Part shown: positions 42,779 to 55,455 of the stretch, piece by piece | How the letters are laid out: each line of letters opens with the position of its first letter | Numbering within the stretch: the stretch's first letter is position 1 | DNA from: Filosporella fistucella | Taxonomy: Eukaryota; Ascomycota; Leotiomycetes; Helotiales | Assembly (NCBI GenBank): GCA_030077755.1 | Contig: JAQJZZ010000008.1 | Span: forward strand, 806,001-870,000 | Direction: 5' to 3' | Length of the DNA stretch: 64,000 nt | Notes under the pieces: generated by a model | The model's database searches: none | The model's input: only the letters and a program-made list of their open reading frames with translations | What the model was told of the DNA's origin: nothing | Program-made: the position numbers and the translations under genes

Positions 42779-44455
42779 ATGAACAGTCTTCGACGTGCGG
42801 CGACACGAACGTCATTCAATGCTCCTCTCATATCAAATTTGAGGCCCTCGTCTGGCCGAGCAGTTTACAGATTACTCGAACAGACACAAAGATCGAATTT
42901 ACACTCCTTCTCCTCCAATTCTTTCACTTTATCAACTCTATCACAGCCTGCGCCGTTACGGTCGAGTTTTCTGCCAGAAGAAATTCAGTCCGGATTCCAG
43001 GGAGTTTCCTTACGAAAATTCCACGGGAGCCGCCGTTTGAAAGAGGAGAAGAAGGCCAAATCTCCCGTTGAGGGTGAGGCAAAGGAAGACGACGCCGCTA
43101 AAAACCCCTCCGAGGACAGCTCCGAGTCTGCTCAAGGGAAAGAGAAAGCGAAGAGCGAAGGAAAGGAGGAAGGCGAAAGTGAAGGGGAAGGTAAGAAGGA
43201 TGAGAAAGAGGCTCCACCACCACCTCCGCCTCATGGAGATAAATCTCCTTGGCAAGTTTTTACAGAGACTCTGCAGACTGAGTTCAAAGCATCAAAGGAA
43301 TGGAATGAATCTACGAAGGCTTTAGCTGCTGGTGCCCAACAATTCACAGAGAACGAGTCAGTAAGGCGAGCTCGGGAAGCGTATGAGTCCACCACAGGTG
43401 CGGTCTCATCGACTACAGCAAAAGTTTTGAAGACAACTGCTGGCGCTGTTGGAAAGGGAGCTGCTTGGACTTGGGAAACACCTGTTGTGAAAGGTGTACG
43501 AACAACCGTCAATGCAACTGCCAGTGTGATTGAAAAGGGCACACGACCTATCAGAGAAACCGAGGCATATAAAAACGTCAAGAATGTTATCGATGATGGC
43601 AGTAGCTCGAGGTATGGTGGTTGGGTAGAGAAAGAGGAGCGAAGGAAAGCGAGGGAACTAAGGGAGAAGCAGGAAGCAGAAAAGGCTGGCTTATCGGGCA
43701 AGCGGGTCGAAGTTGCACAGGAGGATCCAGAGTAAGCATTTATAGCCCTATTATTTGTGTGTGTACTGACAATTGACAGTGCCGGAACGAACGTTACCCT
43801 TCACAAAGATGCTGCATGGAAAGAATCATGGCGCGACTTCCGCGATTCCAATAAAATGATGCAGTCGTTATTCTCACTCAAATCAACCTACAATGAGTCT
43901 GAAAATCCATTCATATCCACCGCACGAAGCATATCAGATCGAGTGGCTGGTTTCTTCGCGGAGAATGAAACAGCTATGGTAATCAAAAAATTCCGAGAAA
44001 TGGACCCCGCCTTCCAAATGGAGCCATTTCTACGAGATATGCGGGAATACATCCTCCCCGAAGTTCTCGACGCATACGTGAAGGGAGACACCGAAACTTT
44101 GAAATTATGGCTCTCTGCAGCTCAATTCCAGGTTTATGATGCTCTATCCAAGCAATACACGACAGCGGGCTTAAAATCCGATGGGCGGATTCTCGACATC
44201 AGAAATGTGGAAATTTTATCTGCTCGTATCCTTGAGCCAGGAGACATTCCAGTATTCATCGTAACCTGTAGAACACAAGAGGTTCATGTTTACCGAAACG
44301 CAAAGACCAATGATCTAGCTGCAGGTATGGAGGACAAAGTTCAGCTTGTCACGTATGCAATTGGTGTCACACGTGTTCCAGAGGATGTGAACAACCCCGA
44401 AACAAGAGGGTGGAGGCTCATTGAGCTCCAAAAGAGTGGACGAGATTACATCTGA
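42779..44455 (+). CDS. TIM44: Mitochondrial import inner membrane translocase subunit Tim44
   Basis: Matrix-side scaffold of the PAM import motor that links Hsp70 to the TIM23 channel, 542 aa. Exons are 42779..43731 and 43780..44455. The presequence (MNSLRRAATRTSFNAPLISN) is Arg-rich with no acid. A Lys/Glu-rich low-complexity stretch with a Pro run (APPPPPPHGDKSPWQVF) precedes the membrane-binding helices (KASKEWNESTKALAAG). The conserved C-terminal Tim44/TIM44-like domain spans the second exon: WKESWRDFRDSNKMM, FREMDPAFQMEPFLRDMRE, GRILDIRNVEILSARI and ending GWRLIELQKSGRDYI. The splice junction gives EDPDAGTNV. Confidence 0.97.
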
Positions 44456-45349
44456 AACAAATACCTACCAAGGACAACATATTTCCGGTTTGGTGTTCTG
44501 CATAGCGATGAACTAGGGCGATGGCAACTTGTATGTGTACATTGGTGTTCGGTGTTTGAGGTATATCCAGAGGCTTGACCCGGATGTTTTCGATTTACGG
44601 CAGATCAGAGGATCTTGTGTATTTGTATCGAGATCCTCTCACACCACTCTTCGGATAAGGAAAACGAAATTCTCTCTTATATAGAGGGTTGTATAATAAT
44701 GTCTGTACATTGGAATGAATGAAGCTGATGGCCGGCGGAGAGATTCGTGGCTTGCAGTTCGAGTTTTGGATACAAGTGACCCTGAGGATGAGATGAGTGC
44801 CGTTGCAGCAGAACTTTAGGTTGTGCTATGTAGCTTGTGTAGTATGGCTTATTTGTGATCACATTCGCATTGTCTCCCTTCGACTGTACAAGACGGGCTC
44901 AATCGAAAGGGTCTAGTGCGGTCTTGAACTCAAAAGACGCTGCGGACATATTTCTGTGGTGCTTGACTCGACAAATGAAACATCCAACAGATCCGCTGAT
45001 TTATATCTACCACAACCTTTCAGATCAGCCAGGATTGGCAGCTCTTGATGATGTAGCCGACTACATTCTTGTCCATGTTCACTACATTGTTTGGTGCGAA
45101 TCAGGTGACAAGAAAGAACCCAGCTGCACGCTAGTAATGCGGCCGACCCCACCGCTTCATCCAAACCATGATATTCTTCCTCTTTCTAGTATCTCTATCG
45201 ATTCCATTCAGGTCTGTCCGACCACTTCAACTTTGCTCCCTTCGCCTACTCTTCTTTCTGTAGTCGAGTGTCTCTTTTTTCAAGCCTCCATCCTTCAAAA
45301 TCTGCCCGTGGCCATTAACGACCCGATTAACAATTACCCCACCATAAAC
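44456..45349. other. Intergenic with Sgt2 promoter
   Basis: About 0.9 kb between same-strand genes. The Sgt2 reading frame remains open for 165 codons upstream of the chosen ATG, but that sequence has no family resemblance. The C/T-rich run at about 45180-45300 looks like a 5' leader. Confidence 0.5.
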
Positions 45350-46492
45350 ATGGCAACAACTAAACAACGACTCGCTCTTTCGATAATCTCATTCCTCGAG
45401 ACCTCCATGACAGATGGAACTCTAACCTCTGAAGAGGCCGAGAATATTGACGTAGCTACAACATGTATTGCAGACGCATTCAAAGTCGATCCTACCGACT
45501 CAACTCCCAAGGATTCGCAGACTCTCCTACAAATCTACTCCGTTTACGAGAAGCTGAAGCCAAAACCAGCTGCGACTGACGCTTCCAAGTCCTCTTCTTC
45601 CAATCCATCTGCGAGCTCGAGCAAGGAACCAACGGATGCTCAGAAGAAAGAAGCTGAGAGTCTGAAGTCCCAGGGCAATGCCGCAATGGCCAAGAAGGAC
45701 TACCCGACTGCGATATCCTTCTATTCCCAGGCACTTGCCATTCTTCCAGGCAATCCTATTTTCCTTTCCAACCGTGCTGCTGCATATTCCGCGTCCAAGG
45801 ACCACGAATCTGCTCGCGCCGATGCGGAGGCAGCGGTCGAAGCAGACCCCAAATATACTAAGGCATGGTCTCGTCTTGGTCTTGCTTGCTTCGCACTCGG
45901 AGATCCAAAGGCTAGCATGGAAGCTTATCAAAAGGGTATTGAATATGAAGGCAATGGTGGTAGCGATATCATGAAGAAGGGATATCAAACTGCAAAGGAG
46001 AAAGTTGCTCAGATGGAGGATGGCGATGATTCAGATGAAGATGTTGTTGCTCCTCGTGGTGGTCCAGGTGCTGGTCCTGGAGGAATGCCTGACTTGTCTG
46101 CTTTGGCTGGTATGTTTGGTGGTGGAGGTGGAGCAGGTGGAGCTGGTGGTATGCCAGATCTTAGCTCTATCATGAGCAACCCGATGTTTGCCTCCATGGC
46201 ACAAAACCTCATGTCGAACCCAGAGATGATGAATGATCTTATGAGCAACCCAAGAATACGCGATATGGCCAATTCATTTGGAGGTGGTGCCGGAGGTGCT
46301 GGTGGTGCTGGTGGAAGGGGAGGTGGTGGAATGCCAGATTTGTCAAGCTTGATGCAAGATCCTAGCATTGCTGAGATGTAAGTTCTTATTTTCTCTATTC
46401 CATTGATGCTCAACTCTAATGAGAATAGGGCACGAAACATGATGGGTGGTGCTGGACGGGGTGCAGGTGCTGGCCGTGGAGCTGGTAACTAA
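45350..46492 (+). CDS. SGT2: Small glutamine-rich TPR co-chaperone Sgt2/SGTA
   Basis: Cytosolic adaptor that hands tail-anchored proteins from Hsp70 to the Get pathway, 363 aa, from exons 45350..46377 and 46429..46492. The N-terminal dimerisation domain (MATTKQRLALSIISFLETSM) binds Get5. Three TPR motifs cover about residues 105-215, with SLKSQGNAAMAKKDYPTAIS, FLSNRAAAYSASKDHESA and KAWSRLGLACFALGDP. The C-terminal substrate-binding region is Gly/Met-rich with three MPDLS motifs and an NPMFASMAQNLMSNPEMM block. The second exon adds only ARNMMGGAGRG and a GAGN end. The start is chosen at the conserved MATTKQRLA, with an AAACATGGC context. Confidence 0.95.
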
Positions 46493-47564
46493 TGCCGTTT
46501 ACATTTGCATGAGCATTGCTCTTCTCTTTCCTCTGCTAGACGGATGCAGGATACCAGACATTTTTCATCATAGCGCACGATAGAACAATTTATCAGCCTC
46601 GTCTAGGTTCGTGATCTTTCCTGCGTGTGCATTTTTCTCCAATGGCGGGCGGGAGTGCAGAATTGGTATCTCTGTTGCTACCAAAACTAAATCAAGTATT
46701 GTCCCCTATGTGAGATTTCAGGCAAGATCGGATTTTCATATCCTGGCAGAACACGCAATCTGGATCCCTCGATTCATTTATTACTACGAATTGCATAGCT
46801 TAATTCAAACCCCGTAACCCGTTGCAATAAGATAGTTTGGATCTTGAAAAACCTCGCCAGCTCCATAGGAATCCACATGCAACTAGATAATAGTGAAAGC
46901 TCTTTCTTCAGAAAGCGTGATCCCCACACGAGACTCCTCTGCTTCTAGTTCTAGTTCTTGCTCGGCTCAATTGTCTTAAGCCACACATATCTTCAATGAC
47001 GAGATGTAGAAATAACACATTTTACCCAAAGGAAATTGGGATAGTACTTTCAAACAAATATTCGGCCTGTAATTTTCTGTATCGGGATCTGAGGTTTAGA
47101 AAACCGGATTTCTTTAATCTGCTCTTGCTTCAAAGATCAAACGCCTCATAAGGGTAAGATGTAGAAGACACACAGTTAGAGGCGTAATTTCGAAAGCAAG
47201 CCATAAGCTTTCGGCCTACAAACTCTAAATCAGGATCTAGTATTCAAGAACTTAGACCTCTTTCGTTGTAAAATTAATTCCCATATCAACTGCCATGAAG
47301 AAAGTTTTGCGGTCCAGAATCTACCTACACCCCACCTTGCCGAGCTGTGTCCGTGGAGCACATATATGCATGCCACTTCACTGGCATCGGGTAATGGCCT
47401 CGGATGTGACCATTTTGGACCCATTGTTGCATATAAAGTATCTATGTAGTTGTACCTGAAAAATAATCCAATTCAAGAATTCTCCCTCATAATACGTATA
47501 TCCTTAAAGTCATCTTTCCAGACCCAAAGTTCCTATCCGTGATTTATCCAACTGCATCCTCACG
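46493..47564. other. Intergenic, no gene seen
   Basis: About 1.1 kb of unremarkable sequence between Sgt2 and a hydrolase. Two roughly 65-codon frames show nothing recognisable. Confidence 0.4.
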
Positions 47565-48609
47565 ATGGGAAAATTTGATAGTTTTGAGATTCTTACCACA
47601 GATTATAAATCTGTGAATGGCACGGGTATTGCACTCGATGTCTTGATACCGAAGACTCTTCAACCAGGTTCTCATCCTGTGATTGTGAAATTCCATGGTG
47701 GTGGTTGGGTTTGTCTTTTCTCTCCTCTCAATCATATGCCTCACAAACTAACAAATCCCAGGTAACAGGTTCCAAAGACTACGAGCCCTGGTTCTCTCTC
47801 TGGCTTCTAGAGTTAGCAATCGCTAAGAATGCGATTATTATTTCGCCAAACTATAGATTTATACCTGAGTCTAAGGGTATAGATATCCTAGCCGATCTAG
47901 ATGATTTATGGGAATGGATGCATGATGGAGGGTTGAAAAGGACATTGGAGAGGAGTAAAATTACGGGGCTGGATGCGGATTTAGGAAGGATTATGACGAG
48001 TGGTGATAGTGCTGGTGCTTTTCCGCTTTTCTATCATCTTATATGACTTTCATTGAGGAAAGAAAGAGATGCTAATAAGAAATAGGAGGATATCTCAGCG
48101 TTCAATTCGCAATCGATCACTCCACCTCTATCCGCGCCTGCTCCGCCGAATTCCCCTCCCTTGATTTCAAGGAAGAGAATCCCCTCCCTGCACCACCTAC
48201 CCCATCACCTTTCCCTCTAACATATATCTCCGACCACCTATCTCGCGTCCCTCCCAACTGGATCTGTACCTCAGATAACAAATTAGAGCGTTTCCCACTG
48301 ATCTTATCGATGATGCAACAAGGTACTTTTCTAGATTATTTTGGGAAGGAAGAGAGATTGTTTCCGTTTAAGAGGATTGAGAGGGGAGAGAAGGTGCCGA
48401 GTCTGTGGATTGTGCATGGGAGTGAGGATGAGCTAGTTAGTGTGGAGGGGAGTAGGGCGTTTGTGGATTTGGTGAGGGAGAGAAAGGCGAGCGAGAAGGC
48501 GCATTTGGAGATTAGACCGGGGGGGCATGGATTGACTTGTGATATGGAGATGAAGAATCCGTGGTTGAAGGAGGGGTTGGAGCTGGTTACTTCTGCTTGG
48601 TTGGGTTAG
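47565..48609 (+). CDS. Alpha/beta hydrolase, HSL-type (abhydrolase_3)
   Basis: Predicted esterase or lactonase of 306 aa, from exons 47565..47708, 47762..48014 and 48086..48609. The oxyanion-hole motif is HGGGW at residues 44-48, joined across the first intron. The nucleophile motif GDSAGG (Ser131) is split by the second intron and only forms when it is removed. The acid is expected in HGSEDELVSVEGS and the His in PGGHGLTCDM. The family is hormone-sensitive-lipase-like, common in fungi near secondary-metabolite genes. There is no signal peptide. The substrate is unknown. Confidence 0.9.
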
Positions 48610-48767
48610 GGAGGTGATTTTGTTTGAGTTGTGGATGGTAGTCAGAAAGTGAATCGACGGTTGTCTTTGCTTTGACCAATATTTCCTCTCGGGTGTATAC
48701 GTAGCATCTTAAACGCAGCGAGACTTGGTGAGACATGAATTCATTTGCTGAAAATTTACTGCACAGT

Positions 48768-49794
48768 CTACTTTTTCAACTTGGCTCCAACTTCCGCTGG
48801 CATGACAGCACCTTCTTCGGGTGTATTTTTGCTCTTGAAATCATCAGTCATCTGCTCAAAAGTAACCCATTCGACACCCTCGTGCTTGTTGATATGATCG
48901 ATGATTCTGCAAATATGTTAGAACATGATAATTCAAACATAGAAGAAGTTCACCTTTGATGCATCTTCAGAACGTGAGGTCTTCCTGAAACATCTGGATG
49001 GATGGTCATAGGGAAACAGAACTCCTCATAGTTCTCGTAGAAGTAATCGAAATGATCCATCCAAAGTTGCTCCACGACTCTAGGATCTACCCATCCGTGA
49101 CTGTTTGGTGCCTTCTTGATGAACATCATAGGTGGTAGATCATCGATATACCATGAGGCGGGAATCTCAACCAATCCAGTTGGCTTTCCCTTGATAAGAG
49201 GCTTCATCCACTCCTCAGCTTTCTTCTCATAATCGATCTTAGTCCATGTATCTCCAATTCGAAGCCAGTACATCTGTGCATCATCATGTGACATGCTATG
49301 ATCATATTCGATACCATAACTCAGAAGTAATTCTGCTCCCTCTTGACTTGTTTCCCACCATGGGGCAACACTGCCTCTGGGAGGCTTGCCGCAGAAGTCT
49401 GTTAGCATCCGATATGTCTTATCAAGGACATCCCTCTGCTGTTCGAGTGTCATGTCGGCAGGGTTCTCGTGCGAGTAACCGTGAAGTCCAATTTCATGGC
49501 CGCTGTCACGGATCATAGCACACTCTTCCGGAAAGGTCTCGAGGGAATGACCGGGAATAAACCACGTTCCCTTGATATTGTTCTTCTCAAAGAGCTTGAG
49601 AAGTCGACGGACACCGATCGTGCCAGCGAAGACTCCTATTGGGATATTCAATACACAAATATATACTGTAGTATACTTTGAGACTTACCTCGACTGATAT
49701 CGCTCGATGAATCTTCTCCTCCGTACGATCCTAACCATCCAGCTACAGCATCAATATCGATTCCGTAACCTACAAGCACTCGCTTCTTAGCCAT
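48768..49794 (-). CDS. Polysaccharide deacetylase, HpPgdA-type cytosolic clade
   Basis: Metal-dependent NodB-fold deacetylase of 308 aa, complement of 48768..48906, 48954..49635 and 49689..49794. The opening [20 protein letters not shown] is typical of the clade around Helicobacter HP0310. The metal triad is Asp15 plus His87 and His91 in GLHGYSHEN. Other clade markers are [26 protein letters not shown] and [16 protein letters not shown]. The C-terminus is [19 protein letters not shown]. There is no secretion signal, unlike fungal chitin deacetylases, so the cytosolic substrate is unclear. A bacterial origin for the clade is plausible, but three spliceosomal exons show it is settled in this genome. 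Confidence 0.92.
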
Positions 49795-50864
49795 TGCGAT
49801 ACTGAAAGTGGGATTAGGTTTAAACTGTCAATCTAATGAATTGTAGACTAGTAAAATATCCCAATCTCAAGGAAGATTGCACAACAAATGACTATCAACA
49901 AAGATGAAATAGAATTCAGATGACAATGCAGAAAGTAAGGAGGGGTAGCTACTCATATCTAGTACCTGGATAGCGGATCCCCGCATGTTACCAACGCATC
50001 ATTCCAGTAGTGGGGAGTGCAATAGTGGGAGGGAGAAGGAGAGCAGCACCAAAAATGGGGAATTCTTTAGAAGTCGGAAATGGAATGGCTTGTCGGGATG
50101 GAGGTTGTTCCGGATCTCCAACAGCAGTTCTAGTTCTATAGCACGATAGGAGGTTTTGCACGTGTGGCTGAGTCAGCTTCTTGCGATAAGACATTCCAAA
50201 GCCAATCTGTCGCTGTCGCTGTTTCAATGTTAGTGAGATGTCATTTGTCTGTCAGCCATCCAATGCCCTGGCCTATAGGTACGTACCGTTGTACCCAGGT
50301 ACCTACGGCTACGTTTGAGTTCCACATGTGAATTGCTGAGTCCTGAATCTTTATGACTGCTGCTGAACCGGGCTGGGCTGAGCTGTGTCCACTGGTAAAC
50401 CTTGCCCCTTGCCTTACCCTCTTGCCCTGATCGCTTCCATTTGCTTGCGCTTCCCGTCCGCTTCCATCGTCTTCACGTTCACGCTCACTCTCCCATCGCT
50501 CTCTCATCGCTAACCGGGCTGGCTTGGCTTGGCTTGTCGATGGCATCAGGTACTTACGGTACTATACAAGCATGTAACGAATAATTCAGGCGACCACATC
50601 TGATTGTCCAAAGCTTTCAACTTCACACTCCCATCCTCCTTTATCAACCCCTTCAGCTTCCTGCGACAATATCACCTCTGATATCAGCATCCTCAAGCTC
50701 TGCCAATGATCTGATGCGATAGCCGCTTTACAGGCCCTGATCCATTCCTCTCCCTACCTTCAACATATCCGGCAACCTCGCGATATCAGGATCCTTGGAC
50801 TTCTGTGTTGCAGGACTGGAGCCCTGCCGTGCAGTTGTTCATGCGGCGCGCGAATGTCGAATGA
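49795..50864. promoter_or_regulatory. Divergent promoter of deacetylase and Vrl1-like gene
   Basis: About 1.07 kb between opposite start codons. It is rich in short C/T and G/A runs, with a GGCTTGGCTTGGCTTG pentamer repeat at about 50519-50536. No gene is seen. Confidence 0.5.
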
Positions 50865-53800
50865 ATGCAACCCTTAAATCCTTTTCTGTGTGCTTTCTTC
50901 AAGAGCGCTCTGCCTTCGCAGTGTACTCCTGTCCACCATCATGTAAGCCCCGTGCTGTACAAGTACTCGTGCGCCTGGCTTGTACAAGGTTCTAATATCC
51001 TGCCTAGATTCTCCTAGTACCTACAACTGAAGTCCTCCTTACCTCCCGCGATCGTGAGTCCGGCGTGCTTTACGCAGATCTTGCAGGATCTGAGGAATTC
51101 CTCGGAAGCCATGTGTTGCGAATACCAGCGAACCATGCGACAGCGGGAGGGAAGGATGCCCCTAATATGCGGGAGAGCAGAGGGAAGGCAAAGCAGTATA
51201 CTACGGTCAATGGCAGAACGGTAGTAGTAAAGGATGCGTATGTGTACAGTAACAAGGGTTGGTCATTCTATTGCGTAGCTAGACATCATACTGACTCGGC
51301 GCTGTAGGATTCAAGACTCTCAACCAGGCACAGCTATTAGCAGACACGATCTGGTATCCGGATTCCCTCGAACCAAGACAATGGCTGATATATTATATTT
51401 CACGACCGTTAGTGGGCATACATGAGGACATCAAGATTGCGCCGGCGATCCTACCAATTGCACTTCCAAATGGCCGACCAAATCTATCAGCACGATCAAA
51501 TTCTATGGGCGACGCTGGTACAATGAGCACTTTGCCGAAGAAGAAGGACATTAAATCATTCAATGATTTGCTGAACAATTTTCCTATGATTGCCAGGCAG
51601 ATGCAACCAGGCCTAGAGCGGCTCTTCAAGGAATTCAATGTCGTTTTTGATAAGCCATTGCCTCCTCCACCTTCTGCGTCAGTCATACCCGATCCTGTTC
51701 CAGACGGCCCAATAGCCACAGCGATGAAGAAGGCGAGATCAAACAGCACAAATTCCGCCCCAAGCTTTCGTTCCAATGGGCATGCAGCGCACCGTACGGT
51801 GGAGGATTTCTTTGTTGAAGACGATGAGGATGTTATGAGAGGGGCTCTCGAAACTGCCGTGACCGCAGCGATTGATCTATTTCAAATGGTCGACAAGCAG
51901 CAACTTTCACTTCTTGGAGCTACGACAGACCTCACTGGTCCTGTAGTGGAACGCCTCATTGAACGATATGTTACTGAACAAGTCCACGATTCGATCTTGT
52001 ATCCTAGATTATGTGCTATGAAACGACCAGAGGACCTCGAATTGGAATCGAAAATCAGGCAGATGGAATTTGTTGACATATCGCAAGTCGGAATTCAAAT
52101 CCAAGGCGGCCAGAGAGGAAAGCATGAACTTACTCTTAGACTTGGTCGTGCTGTAGAAGAATTCCGAAAACTTGGTGTGGCCGGAAGTCCTCAGCAAATG
52201 ATGGATATCCTCTTACTAACTCTCAAAACGGTGACCCAACTCACAGATGTTCCTAAAGAAGTCATCAACGGAGATGCTCCTTCGTCAGAGAAAGTCAGCC
52301 CTGTCCTCACAATCAATGCCGATACTCTGGTATCTCTGCTATTGATTGTCGTCATCAGGGCACAGGTCAGATACCTCCAGGCGCGCCTGTTGTATATGCG
52401 CCATTTCATCTTCATTGATGATGTGGAAAGTGGCGAAATGGGTTACGCATTGAGCACTTTTGAAGCGGTTCTGTCATATCTGGCTCGTGACTCGGGCGGT
52501 CTACGAAAAGCAAGTAGGAGGAACCACAAACTCTGGCAAGCCACCAAAAAAGGCGAAATCAAGGAGATGATGCAGATCATGGAACCAGACAGAGAGCAGT
52601 CATCCGACGAGGATGAAGCTATTGTTGACGACGTGATCGACGAAAATGTTCCTTGGAATACCACAAATGGGTATTCACGGTCGCATTCTCGGCGTGGGTC
52701 GACAAAATCCAGTACAAGCAGACTTTCTCAAGCCTCGACCTTAAATCATGTATTTCCATTCCAAATTCAGCATGACGAGGAGGAGGAGCGCTTGCCACCT
52801 TTGAGGAGACCAAAGACTGTCACAATGGATACGCGCAGTATGTCAAGTAGCTCCGAGATTTCATTCAGATCGAGAGCTACTACCATAGATTCCATGGGTA
52901 GTGGAATAGAAGGAGATACGTCAATCGATCGTTTATCGCACACTGAAGATTCTTTTGGCGAGTCGGTCCCGATGATGGCGATACAGAATGAACGACCAGA
53001 GTCCCTCAAATACCTACTCTCTCTTCGCCCATATTTCCCTCTGCAGACCATTCTAGACGATGCGAATAATGAAGGTACGACTCTTCTGAGTGCTGCAGTA
53101 CAACTAGGTCATACAGAGATTATCGATATCATTCTGGACTTTGTGTACCGCGCAGAGTCAGAAACAATTATTGTCGAATACCTTGCGAAGCAAGACATCA
53201 GAGGAAGAAGTGTCGCTCACTACCTTTTTAATGCTCCTGCTCTCATACCTCGAGTAGGGCGATTGCTTCCATGGAGACAGAAAGACAGAAATGGTCAGAC
53301 TCCATTGTTCGCGCTTTGCCGTTCATATGATCATGGCAATTACAGAGCTATGGTGGAGGCTGGCCTGGTAGCAGCTACAGGAGCTCAAGGTGATGGGCAG
53401 CCACTTCATTTGGACGACCATGTGGACTCTAAAGGCAATACACTGTTGCATATTGTCAACGATCCACAGGTTGCATTGAGAATCTTGCTACATTGTGATT
53501 CGGACGTTAATGCTACGAACGACAAGAAGTTCACAGCATTGATGGTTGCTAGCAAATACGGGAGGTTGGAAATGGTGAGAGCATTATTCGGAGACCCCAG
53601 AGTTGACATTTTTGCCAAAGAACTTCGGGGCCTCACAGCTGTAGAATTGGCCAAGGACGACGAAGTACGGAATCGAATCGATGACCTCGTTCTCTTTTCT
53701 GGTCAACCAGCCGCTGACGGACGAATCACTTCCGTCGTTCGATCGTTTTTCGTCGAAGATGCTACTATTAGGCTGGTAGTCAAATCTGGTGCTCCATCTC

Positions 53801-54943
53801 AGAATCAAAGTTTCACGGTGACAACCTGCAGGAGGTCCCTTGCTGATTTTGAGCATCTTGCAAAGCTTCTGGCTTTGGAAAATCCAGCGTCTTGGCTACC
53901 GTCAATATCAGGAATGCGGTCCCCATTTCAATTTCCATCCAAGCCTTCCCGAGCTGTATTGAGGGATATCCAAGTTCGTCTTGATGCGTTCTTAAAAATA
54001 CTCCTCTCCCACTCAACATTTTCGACGCACGAAATGTTATGGGAATTCTTCCTCGTGCCTGACATACAAGCGGACATGATGGAGCAACGAAGCAAACTGA
54101 AGGCTGAGGCTAGAATTGAAACAATCAGGGAAGAGTACGAGCCAATTGAGGACGTGCGAAATGTGGAACAATTCATCGATCATGCCAGAGATATGGTCCG
54201 AAGTGTCAATTACTCAACCAAGAGTGTTGCACGTAGGGCGAATGTGGTGCGAGGTGTAACCACGGGTAAGTCTATGTATTGGTACATGTGGCCAGACACT
54301 AATAGCTACAGATCTTTATGACTCGTTCAGTATCGCCTCACATGCATTGGCCACCTTTGAAGCCCTACCTGCAACTCATATTTCGGCATTTGAGGCTTAT
54401 GTTCAAACACTTAGACCAGCGTCTTCTTCCCCTTACGCAGCATTTCATTCCACAATACTCGCGATTCATGGCACAGTCATCGCCATGCTACTTTCTTTAT
54501 CAAGGCCTACAACTTTGATTTCGTCGATCAACCAATCTCGAAAAGCTATTGAGCGGAACTACAACTCACTCTCCCGTTCAACTCGCTGGCCCCTTGGGTT
54601 GCTGGATGAGACTCGTCAACGACTAAATGAAGAGAAGGAAGATAAAGTTCGCAAGACAAAAGAGGAAGCCGAAGGACTCGGTCGCGAATTGCGATACACA
54701 CAGCAGGTCGTCGCAGCCGAATTAGCAGGATGGCAAGATCTTCACGAGAAGATGGGGAAGAAGGCAATCCGAGATCTTGCAAAGAATATGCTGATCAAAG
54801 AGCGCACCGCACTAGAAGGCATGCAGCGCGCAATGCGCAAACTAAAGATCCCTCCCGTCACAACACCAAAGCCTACCAGCATCACGAGCACAGAAATTGA
54901 GGTTAATGGGAGTAGCAGTGAGTCTGCCAGCCTCGAGATATAA
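50865..54943 (+). CDS. Vrl1/VARP-like protein: VPS9, ankyrin repeats, PX and coiled C-terminus
   Basis: Endosomal Rab5/Vps21-GEF-type protein of 1305 aa, from exons 50865..50942, 51008..51257, 51308..54265 and 54312..54943. The small first exon gives MQPLNPFLCAFFKSALPSQ and joins to ILLVPTTEVLLTSRDRESG. A VPS9 domain lies at about residues 315-505 (LYPRLCAMKRPEDLELESKI ... LLIVVIRAQVRYLQARLLYM). Ankyrin repeats follow at about 670-905 (EGTTLLSAAVQLGHTEIIDI, KGNTLLHIVNDPQVALRILL, FTALMVASKYGRLEMVRALF). A PX-like domain spans about 910-1030 (TTCRRSLADFEHLAKLL). A helical BAR-like tail ends the protein. This order matches yeast Vrl1 of the VINE sorting complex and animal VARP. Confidence 0.9.
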
Positions 54944-55455
54944 TAACAGATGGATTTGTATTGGATAGAAGGGAAGGATGGTTCGATACATGGCGTTTTA
55001 GGGACTGACGAGATGGGGATTTTGTACTTCATGAGCGGCCTTTTACTCCTTTTGAGCGATACGTAGATGGAATTGAACAGTTTTCTCTAGTTTCTTGTTT
55101 GAGCTGTGATTGTGATGGTATATTTTGGTTGTGTTGATTTGTGATGCCAGTTTCGATGCAGTTAGTGAAACTTTCGAATTCAAACTATACATGTGTTTAT
55201 ATCACATTCTAAAAGTGAGCGAAAATTTCCTTCTTGTCGATTAATACCACTACAGCTGCGCAATCCGAATGGTCATATTGATATCAGATAAACACATATT
55301 AGAATCCAGCAAGGCAAGCATACTCCATTATTCGCTTTATCTTTGCTGATGTCGCCCCATTCAGCAGCTATCAGAAGAACGCCTATATTTCATGACAGCC
55401 TCACAGCACAAGTCTCATGCCAGCCTGGCTGCTCCTCATGAAATCTTCTCCGAAC
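54944..55455. other. Convergent intergenic
   Basis: Holds two 3' ends. T-rich stretches occur after 55080, and nothing else is seen. Confidence 0.4.

Noticed and set aside
45158..45349. Upstream in-frame extension of Sgt2
   Set aside because: Family members start at the conserved MATTKQRLA-like segment, and upstream sequence looks like a pyrimidine-rich leader.
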